Positions 5,726 through 10,302 of a DNA stretch of 10,302 nucleotides are shown here, piece by piece. Every line of letters begins with the position of its first letter. The first letter of the stretch is position 1. The notes under the pieces are model-generated. The model was not told where the DNA came from, made no database searches, and was given only the letters and a program-made list of their open reading frames with translations. A program made the position numbers and the translations under genes. Source of the stretch: an uncultured Opitutales bacterium (GTDB taxonomy: Bacteria; Verrucomicrobiota; Verrucomicrobiia; Opitutales; Intestinicryptomonadaceae); the NCBI GenBank assembly GCA_900552245.1, contig URYY01000079.1, forward strand, positions 1 to 10,302, given 5' to 3'.

Positions 5726-8329
5726 CTATGGGTTTACGAGGAAGTTTCTTATGTGAAGCCCGGTTCCCCTGCTTCTTGGATCTTTTTCCTCTAGCATCTT
5801 AACTCTTAGCGTGTGCCTGCCCTTTGGCAACTCTTTTTCAAACATAAAAGCCCAGGGAATATACAGGGCGTTGCTCCAATTTGTAAAGGTGTTTAGAACC
5901 TTTGCCGGGGCGCCGTCAACGCTGTATTCAAGCATTCCCGCGTCAGGGCCGCTAGCGCAGAGAATCCCTATGGCGCTTCCCTCAAATTCAAGCGTAAATT
6001 CGCTGTTTGGCTCGTTTGTCGTTAGCATCTTTACATCCGTAAAGTTCCTTCGCGTTCCCGATTTTAGAGATGGCGTCCACTTATCTTCCACTTTCCAGCC
6101 GCTTTTAATTTTCGCCTTTTTTACGTCCAAAAATTTGCCGTTTGTATAGGAGAATTTGTCGAGCTTATTTTCGGGCAAATCGTGTTTTTTTAGCTCCGTT
6201 TGCGAGCGGTTGCTCCACGCTTTATCGAGAAGATAGTTTATGGATCTTCTGTAAAATTCGTGTCCGTATTGCGAGGGGTGCCCGCCGCCAAACTCCTCCC
6301 AGTTTAAATTGTAAAGGCGCATATTTTCGGCTATTTCGTCAATGAGATTCACTGTGGAAACCCCATAGCGGTTTGCGACTCTTTCATGCGTGTACAGCGA
6401 ATTGGGGTATGTGCCGTTAAAAACGAGGCTGTTAAAGGGCTCGAATATGAAGTGAAGCATTACAATGTCCACATAGGGGTTTGCATTCAGCGCGTGCGAT
6501 ATGAAGCCCTCAGAGCCCTTCACTTGGTCTTCGGGCGAAAATCCGTTTGCTATGTCGTTTGCGGTAGCTTCAAAAAAGAGCAAATCGGGCATCGCCTTCT
6601 CGAGAACATCGCTCTCTAGTCTGAATGCGTGGACGGTCGAACCGGTCGAGCCTATGCCTTGGTCTATGAAGGTAAATTCGCAATTTGGATAGCGCTTTTT
6701 CAGATCTTCTTTTACCATGTCGCGCCAGCCCTGCATTTCGGTTATAGAACCGCCAACGAAGGCGACGGTCGCCTTGCCACTCTCCATCTTTATTCTCGAG
6801 TTTGCAAGATTATCGCGCAGATTTACAACGTGGTCAACCTGCTCGAACTTTGGGGATTCTTTCTTGTGGGCTTTCAGTTGCCTTTCGTATTCGGCGGCAT
6901 CGTAGTTGGGAAGGTTTTTCAGTATGAAGTTTACTATGGGGGTCGGATCCTTTAGGCTGTGGGGGTGGTGGTCGACGCCGGGCTTTGCTATAAGCTCAAT
7001 TTTGCCTCCCAACTTCTTGTAGGCCTTTTCCAATGCAAGCGTATTAAACTCCTTTATGCAGACCGTGTCGGCATCTCCGTAGACACTCAGAATCGGAACC
7101 TTAGCCTTTGCAGGGCCGTCAAGTCTGTCCATTGGGTTTACGGGTAGCGATTTTACTTTTTCTGGGCTAGTCTTCCACTCTCTCAATATGTGGCCTATCA
7201 TTTCCTTTGCCGTCGGGTTTTCAACGGGCAGATCGAATATCCACTTTAAATCGCAAAGCGGGGCGTCGAGATACAGGGCCGAAACTCTGTCGGGATATGC
7301 GCATGCAAATTGCAGGCTGTAGTATCCGCCTCTACTGAGCCCCTCCATAACGGGTTTTTGGCTGAGTCCATAGGCCTTAGACAAAAAGTCGCAAAAAGTT
7401 TTACCGAGCTTTACAGCCTCAGGGCTTCCGCATCTATTTGTCAGATCCAAGTAAACCACGTGAAAGCCGAGATTTAAAAGAGCAATGTCTGCCTGAGGCT
7501 CGTGGCCAAAGAAGGCCGGGCGCCATATCCAAGGCTTGGATTTTTCGGCAAGCTTTGGCTCTACTATTATAAATTGAACATTTTCCGAAGCGGTGCTAAA
7601 GCGCCCCTCGTGCTTTTTAAATCCGTTCCAATCGGAGATTCCGCCCGCAAATCCAAGGGGTCTGTGCTCCTGCTTCTCTCCTAAAATCGCTCGCGCAACT
7701 TGCCTTGCTATAACACGAGCGCCGTAGTTATTTGGGTGTATGCCGTCGTTAAAAAATTCGGGCTTATTAAATAGTATGCTGTGCAGATCTATAATTTCCA
7801 ATTTCTGCTCTTTGGCAACTTTTTGTATCGCAGGTATTATCTTTAGAAATATGTCGGGCTCGTTTATGCCCCAGGCTTGGCGCGCGGCGAATGCGGGAAG
7901 GGCAAGGTAGATTTTTGGATTTGAATCCAGCTCTTTAAATGATTTGACAAGACTTGTTAAGTCGCGCTCAAAATTTTTAAAGTGCGCCATATTCTGAGGC
8001 TTGGAATCGTTTGTACCGAGCTTTATCACAACGATATTCGGTTTGTATTCAAGCGCCTGTGCGTACTTCGGATTCTTTATGTAGGGGAAGTCTCCTTTAC
8101 TTAGAAGCGTATGCCCGCTTGCTCCGAAATTTTTGACTTCGTAATTGTCGGGCAGCATCTTTTGCAGTTGGGACGGATAGAAGTACTCCCTGTCTCTTAT
8201 TGTCGCGCCCTCCGTTATGCTATCGCCTATGCAGGCAACGCGTATTTTTGCATTTACTTGCAGGCAGAGTAAGAGCGCCAGAAAAGTTAAATATAAAAAA
8301 CGCCATTTTATATAGTAAGCTATCTTCAT
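5726..8329 (-). CDS. Secreted triple-hydrolase fusion: SGNH, alpha/beta hydrolase, SGNH, C-terminal beta-rich domain
   Basis: Probably a multifunctional carbohydrate esterase. Seen: 867 residues with a signal peptide (hydrophobic 11-24, cleavage after VNA near 27). Residues 29-216 are an SGNH/GDSL hydrolase: GDSIT with Ser37, Gly69 in NFGASG, GTND with Asn107, and DGIHP giving Asp195/His198. Residues about 222-472 are an alpha/beta hydrolase (prolyl-oligopeptidase/acetyl-esterase type): GLSRGG nucleophile elbow with Ser332, GDADTV acid (Asp419 or Asp421), and a VDHHPHSL histidine (454 or 455). Residues about 510-705 are a second, divergent SGNH domain: GGSIT with Ser528, DQGIGS with Gly558, ATAND with Asn591, and GGGHPS with His684; the usual Asp three residues before the His is Gly681. 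Residues about 725-867 look like a beta-sandwich accessory domain ending in HIRNFLVNP. SGNH and alpha/beta esterases commonly deacetylate plant or algal polysaccharides; the substrate here is unknown. It is the first gene of an operon with the Dabb lipoprotein and converges on the GH2 gene. Confidence 0.9.
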   Translation of the reverse strand: MKIAYYIKWRFLYLTFLALLLCLQVNAKIRVACIGDSITEGATIRDREYFYPSQLQKMLPDNYEVKNFGASGHTLLSKGDFPYIKNPKYAQALEYKPNIVVIKLGTNDSKPQNMAHFKNFERDLTSLVKSFKELDSNPKIYLALPAFAARQAWGINEPDIFLKIIPAIQKVAKEQKLEIIDLHSILFNKPEFFNDGIHPNNYGARVIARQVARAILGEKQEHRPLGFAGGISDWNGFKKHEGRFSTASENVQFIIVEPKLAEKSKPWIWRPAFFGHEPQADIALLNLGFHVVYLDLTNRCGSPEAVKLGKTFCDFLSKAYGLSQKPVMEGLSRGGYYSLQFACAYPDRVSALYLDAPLCDLKWIFDLPVENPTAKEMIGHILREWKTSPEKVKSLPVNPMDRLDGPAKAKVPILSVYGDADTVCIKEFNTLALEKAYKKLGGKIELIAKPGVDHHPHSLKDPTPIVNFILKNLPNYDAAEYERQLKAHKKESPKFEQVDHVVNLRDNLANSRIKMESGKATVAFVGGSITEMQGWRDMVKEDLKKRYPNCEFTFIDQGIGSTGSTVHAFRLESDVLEKAMPDLLFFEATANDIANGFSPEDQVKGSEGFISHALNANPYVDIVMLHFIFEPFNSLVFNGTYPNSLYTHERVANRYGVSTVNLIDEIAENMRLYNLNWEEFGGGHPSQYGHEFYRRSINYLLDKAWSNRSQTELKKHDLPENKLDKFSYTNGKFLDVKKAKIKSGWKVEDKWTPSLKSGTRRNFTDVKMLTTNEPNSEFTLEFEGSAIGILCASGPDAGMLEYSVDGAPAKVLNTFTNWSNALYIPWAFMFEKELPKGRHTLRVKMLEEKDPRSRGTGLHIRNFLVNP

Positions 8330-8361
8330 AGCTCTAGACGATGTTCCGGGCTTAGCTTATG

Positions 8362-8511
8362 TCAAGAAAATAGGTTCTCATAGAGTGTCGATGTCATTCC
8401 TAGAGTAAAGCTAAACCAAAGTATTTGCTCTCTGTTAGTTTTGTTAAACCCTTTGTTTGTGAACCTATGCATCTTGGGAGTGTGCAGTTTAAAATTAGCT
8501 ATTTTATACAT
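8362..8511 (-). CDS. Possible 49-aa small ORF upstream of the hydrolase operon
   Basis: An open frame of 49 codons starts at the ATG at 8509-8511 and ends with TGA at 8362-8364, 32 bp before the start of the triple hydrolase on the same strand. A perfect TATAAT box (8518-8523) lies so close that the predicted transcript would begin at or next to this ATG. The protein (MYKIANFKLHTPK...) is basic at the start, rich in Asn/Thr/Phe, has no signal or membrane segment and is not recognised. It may be a leaderless small protein, a leader ORF, or simply a long non-coding 5' leader of the operon. Confidence 0.22.
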   Translation of the reverse strand: MYKIANFKLHTPKMHRFTNKGFNKTNREQILWFSFTLGMTSTLYENLFS

Positions 8512-8517
8512 TGCTAT

Positions 8518-8523
8518 ATTATA
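8518..8523 (-). promoter_or_regulatory. Perfect -10 box TATAAT, likely promoter of the hydrolase-Dabb operon
   Basis: On the minus strand TATAAT is preceded, at an 18-bp spacing, by GTTACA, which matches four of six -35 positions. Transcription would start near 8511 and give a leader of about 180 nt before the triple-hydrolase ATG at 8329. The surrounding sequence is strongly AT-rich, which makes chance matches easier. Confidence 0.4.
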
Positions 8524-8830
8524 GTAATCTTTAACTATATATGTAACATAAGATAGTTTTAAAAGGTGTGAGCGCTAAGTTAAAACCTGAGCTTAGTCTC
8601 GATATAAGAGCATAAAATAGCGATAAATATTTTTTATTTATGTAACTATTTATGCTAAGATTATTAAATATTTATATTTTTTTTAATAGGTAAAATGTTT
8701 AAACCCTATTTTTTATTCGGAACTTTTTTAATCGCAAAAATACTAAAGCTTTAGGCGCGTTGCGATGTCAAAATAAAATTGGACTCTTAATATAGGGCCC
8801 GTGCGCAATAATCCAATAACCTGCCTGTAA

Positions 8831-8875
8831 GAAAACAAAACGCCCACCTCGACAATTGCGGCTTTGCAATCGGGC
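8831..8875 (-). terminator. Rho-independent terminator of the RHH gene
   Basis: Read on the minus strand, GCCC (8872-8875) pairs with GGGC (8842-8845). An inner stem ATTGC/GCAAT (8855-8859 with 8866-8870) closes a 6-nt loop. The hairpin is followed by GTTTTGTTTTC, a U-rich tail. It begins about 28 bp after the stop codon of the RHH gene. The stem is interrupted by an asymmetric internal loop, so it is weaker than the terminator at 5253. A further small hairpin GACAC-TTT-GTGTC lies at 8883-8895. Confidence 0.5.
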
Positions 8876-8903
8876 ACACCGTGACACTTTGTGTCGGTCA
8901 CTT

Positions 8904-9077
8904 CTAAGACTTTAAATTCTGTTTAACAAGCTCTTTTAAGGTGTGAACAATAAAGTTTGACCTGTTTCTGTTAACCTCTTTTGCCATTTTGTCTATGTCT
9001 TTTACCAAATCTTTCTGCAAACTGATGGATATCTGCGTTACACTCGGATTTTTTAAGCGGGGTTTTTTATCTTTCAT
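8904..9077 (-). CDS. Small ribbon-helix-helix (CopG/Arc type) DNA-binding protein
   Basis: This 57-residue protein runs from the ATG at 9075-9077 to the TAG at 8904-8906. Residues 1-10 are a basic arm (MKDKKPRLKN). VTQISISLQ (13-21) is the beta-strand that would enter the DNA major groove as an antiparallel pair in the dimer. KDLVKDIDKMAKEV (22-35) is helix A, followed by NRNRSNFIVHTLKELVKQ (36-53), with the NRSNFI turn/helix B signature. RHH proteins are dimeric repressors, found as antitoxins, plasmid copy regulators and metabolic repressors. No toxin ORF follows it. Immediately after comes a candidate terminator, so it is probably monocistronic. It is divergent from the XRE-type gene, with 99 bp between the two starts. 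There is no Shine-Dalgarno sequence, and a candidate -10 box lies only 7 bp before the ATG. Identification rests on the motif pattern alone. Confidence 0.82.
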   Translation of the reverse strand: MKDKKPRLKNPSVTQISISLQKDLVKDIDKMAKEVNRNRSNFIVHTLKELVKQNLKS

Positions 9078-9084
9078 AAGTTTA

Positions 9085-9114
9085 ATTCTGAATGAATTTT
9101 AAAGAGATTGTCAA
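9085..9114 (-). promoter_or_regulatory. Candidate promoter of the RHH gene, giving a near-leaderless mRNA
   Basis: On the minus strand a perfect -35 TTGACA (9109-9114) is followed after 18 bp by CAGAAT (9085-9090), a four-of-six -10 match. Transcription would then start at or within a base or two of the RHH start codon at 9077. This fits the lack of a ribosome binding site. Confidence 0.45.
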
Positions 9115-9119
9115 GATAT

Positions 9120-9142
9120 AACACTACCAATCATAGGGTGTT
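9120..9142. promoter_or_regulatory. Imperfect inverted repeat between divergent regulators, candidate operator
   Basis: AACAC-TA-CC (9120-9128) and GG-GTGTT (9136-9142) form inverted half-sites around AATCATA. The left arm carries two extra bases. The site lies just upstream of the RHH -35 box and about 20 bp before a weak -10-like TACTAT (9162-9167) for the XRE gene, where binding of either protein could influence both promoters. No protein-site match can be shown from sequence alone. Confidence 0.3.
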
Positions 9143-9176
9143 TTATTGATGAAAAATACCTTACTATTGGCGCTAT

Positions 9177-9476
9177 ATGGAAAACTTTGACATAGCTTTG
9201 CGACTGAAAGCATTGCGAAAAGCTGCGGGGATTACACAGGAGGAACTTGCGGAGCTTTCGGGGCTTAGCTATAAGTTTTACCAACACTTAGAGTCAGGGC
9301 GAAAGCGACTTGTGAGAATTGATACCATTGAGCGCATATGCTCTGGCTATAAGATTGAGCTCTGGGAATTTTTCTACAACAAAAATTCGGTTTTGAGAAA
9401 AGTTCGAATGCACAGATTTATAAATTGCGCTGCAAAGGGGAAAAAGCGCGGCAGAAGTAAAATTATAATATGTTAA
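9177..9476 (+). CDS. XRE/Cro-CI family helix-turn-helix transcriptional regulator
   Basis: This 99-residue protein carries an N-terminal HTH_3/XRE domain at about residues 7-62: LRLKALRKAAGITQEELAEL, then the turn and recognition helix LSYKFYQHLESGRK (30-43), and DTIERICSGYKIELWEFF (49-66). Such proteins bind DNA as dimers and usually repress their own and neighbouring promoters. After the domain comes a short, very basic tail (residues 69-97, many Lys/Arg) ending in IIIC, with no obvious effector or peptidase domain. The tail could be an extra DNA contact. The start is fixed because an in-frame stop lies at 9150-9152 and this is the only ATG before the domain. No Shine-Dalgarno sequence is seen. 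It is divergent from the RHH gene and faces the ClC gene tail to tail. Confidence 0.88.
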   Translation: MENFDIALRLKALRKAAGITQEELAELSGLSYKFYQHLESGRKRLVRIDTIERICSGYKIELWEFFYNKNSVLRKVRMHRFINCAAKGKKRGRSKIIIC

Positions 9477-9571
9477 CCCGAATTGCTTCCTACTTGATTA
9501 ACACATTTAAGGATTTTGCACTTTTGTTTGCCTTGGGCGCTCCTTTTAGTTTTAGCGGCGGGAAATGTTAG
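9470..9571 (+). CDS. Possible 33-aa hydrophobic small ORF overlapping the XRE stop
   Basis: An ATG at 9470-9472 overlaps the end of the XRE gene by 7 bp and opens a 33-codon frame ending with TAG at 9569-9571. The peptide (MLTRIASYLINTFKDFALLF...) has an amphipathic to hydrophobic middle and a Gly/Ser-rich tail ending in GGKC. The overlap could allow translational coupling. It has no recognised family and is short enough to occur by chance. Confidence 0.18.
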   Translation: MLTRIASYLINTFKDFALLFALGAPFSFSGGKC

Positions 9572-9627
9572 AGAGATAGCAGAGCTTTTTAGATGCGCGC
9601 CGATAAGTTTTGCATTTTTTCTACACA

Positions 9628-10302
9628 TCAGCCGGCCACTCTCTCGCGCCTGAGGACCTCGCTAAAACCTGTTAAAATGTCGCTTTTATAGACGGTGCCG
9701 CAAAAGCGCCCTGACTTGTCCAATATAGGTAGCGCCTCGTAACTGCCTGTCGAAAATTCCTTTACCGCATCTATTATGCAAGTATCGGCCGTGAGCGTTG
9801 GAACGTCGGTTTGCATTATATCCTCGGCTATTACTTCCGACAGATATTCCGATTTCATAAACTGTATTATGTCAGCCCTAAAAATTGCACCTATGTAGCG
9901 GTTCGTCTTAGTCGTCACAAATATTACATCGTCTGAGCTTCTCAAAAACTTTTTTGATATTTCCGAGAATCTGTCCGACACTAAGACGGTGTCCGAGCTC
10001 TTTCTAAATATGTTTTCGATTTTAACTTGAGCCATTGGCTTATTGAAGGCGGGCAGTATGTTTTTAGACACAGCCGATGCGTACATAGACTTTGCCCCGC
10101 TTATTTTTGATATGAAATGCGATGTCAAAACCCCTATCGTAAGCGGGAATATCATCTTGCCGGCAAATGTGAATTCAACAACCAAAAGAAGCGATGTTAT
10201 TGGAGCGGCAGCCGCAGTTGTGAAGAAAGAGGCCATTCCCAAAAGCGAAAACCCTATTACTTCTTCAGACGATAGCGGCACCCCCAGCATTATTAGAACA
10301 CG
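9628..10302 (-). CDS. ClC-family chloride channel/transporter with two CBS domains, N-terminus beyond window edge
   Basis: The visible part is 224 codons, open at the right edge (frame RVLI before the first Met at 10288-10290), ending at the TGA at 9628-9630. It matches the end of the ClC membrane domain. GFSLLGM (17-23) corresponds to the helix N segment holding the anion-coordinating Phe of E. coli ClcA (Phe357). AAAAPITSLLLVVEFT (30-45) is the conserved APxT helix. KSMYASAV (71-78) aligns with the helix R segment carrying the selectivity Tyr445, here Tyr74. Two cytoplasmic CBS domains follow at about 98-150 and 162-215 (the latter with ALPILDKSGRFCGTVYKSDIL), which in this family bind adenine nucleotides and gate transport. 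The gating glutamate region lies outside the window, so channel versus Cl-/H+ antiporter cannot be decided. It is convergent with the XRE gene. No strong terminator was found in the 9477-9627 gap. Confidence 0.93.
   Translation of the reverse strand, partial: RVLIMLGVPLSSEEVIGFSLLGMASFFTTAAAAPITSLLLVVEFTFAGKMIFPLTIGVLTSHFISKISGAKSMYASAVSKNILPAFNKPMAQVKIENIFRKSSDTVLVSDRFSEISKKFLRSSDDVIFVTTKTNRYIGAIFRADIIQFMKSEYLSEVIAEDIMQTDVPTLTADTCIIDAVKEFSTGSYEALPILDKSGRFCGTVYKSDILTGFSEVLRRERVAG

Larger units (their letters stand above)
8330..8830. other. AT-rich region without a confident gene
   Basis: About 500 bp between the hydrolase start and the terminator of the RHH gene. The part from roughly 8500 to 8740 is conspicuously rich in A/T runs compared with the flanking coding DNA. 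It contains the -10 box and the small ORF listed separately, and a 6-bp inverted pair ATTGGA (8778-8783)/TCCAAT (8812-8817) enclosing a GGGCCC. I see no transposase remnant, terminal repeats, tRNA or CRISPR-like repeats. Confidence 0.55.

Noticed and set aside
6386..6955. Several plus-strand open frames of 60-110 codons across the triple-hydrolase gene
   Set aside because: They lie antisense to a gene with clear domain motifs throughout, and their translations show no family features.
8500..8740. AT-rich stretch as an insertion-sequence remnant or replication origin
   Set aside because: No terminal inverted repeats, target duplication, transposase fragment or repeated DnaA-like boxes were found.
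8812..8903. Structured non-coding RNA such as 6S RNA downstream of the RHH gene
   Set aside because: The hairpins are explained more simply as the RHH gene's terminator region; the pairing does not match a long 6S-like rod.
9149..9190. 13-residue ORF (MKNTLLLALYGKL) overlapping the XRE start
   Set aside because: Too short, out of frame with the XRE gene and without codon-pattern support; treated as chance.
8904..9476. Toxin-antitoxin module
   Set aside because: The RHH protein could be an antitoxin, but no toxin ORF (RelE, MazF, PIN, HipA type) is next to it and the partner is an XRE regulator on the opposite strand.

Overview
The window is bacterial chromosomal DNA. The best guess for its source is the PVC superphylum, probably Verrucomicrobiota. 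That rests on the combination of a secreted GH2 glycosidase, a multidomain SGNH/alpha-beta hydrolase and a Dabb lipoprotein, and on gene starts that lack Shine-Dalgarno sequences. It is an inference from gene content, not from a marker gene.

Layout from left to right. Positions 1-1047 (minus) hold the 5' part of ychF, a universal P-loop ATPase cut by the window edge. Positions 1048-1570 are a divergent intergenic region with an imperfect hairpin and two palindromes, one of which could be an operator for the next gene. Positions 1571-5236 (plus) encode a secreted multidomain glycoside hydrolase family 2 enzyme. A perfect A/T-flanked hairpin at 5253-5287 separates it from a convergent two-gene unit on the minus strand. 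That unit is a secreted protein carrying three hydrolase domains (SGNH, alpha/beta hydrolase, SGNH) plus a C-terminal beta-rich domain (5726-8329), followed 26 bp later by a small Dabb-domain lipoprotein (5313-5699). Positions 8330-8903 contain no confident gene. They are AT-rich, with a perfect TATAAT -10 box and a possible 49-codon ORF ahead of the hydrolase operon. Positions 8904-9476 hold a divergent pair of small DNA-binding proteins: a 57-aa ribbon-helix-helix protein (minus) and a 99-aa XRE-type helix-turn-helix protein (plus), with an imperfect inverted repeat between them. Positions 9628-10302 (minus) carry the C-terminal part of a ClC chloride channel/transporter with two CBS domains, open at the right edge.

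How the genes fit together. The GH2 enzyme and the triple hydrolase are both exported and face each other, which suggests a small glycan-degradation locus. In this reading one enzyme cleaves glycosidic bonds and the other removes ester groups (acetyl or similar) from the same decorated polysaccharide. No SusC/SusD-like, sulfatase or transporter genes are visible, so the substrate cannot be named. ychF and the ClC gene look like unrelated neighbours. The RHH/XRE pair may be a small self-regulating module. It lacks a recognisable toxin.

The most interesting points are the three-hydrolase fusion, the lack of the usual Asp in its second SGNH domain, the divergent RHH/XRE pair, and candidate promoters that place transcription starts almost on start codons (leaderless mRNAs).
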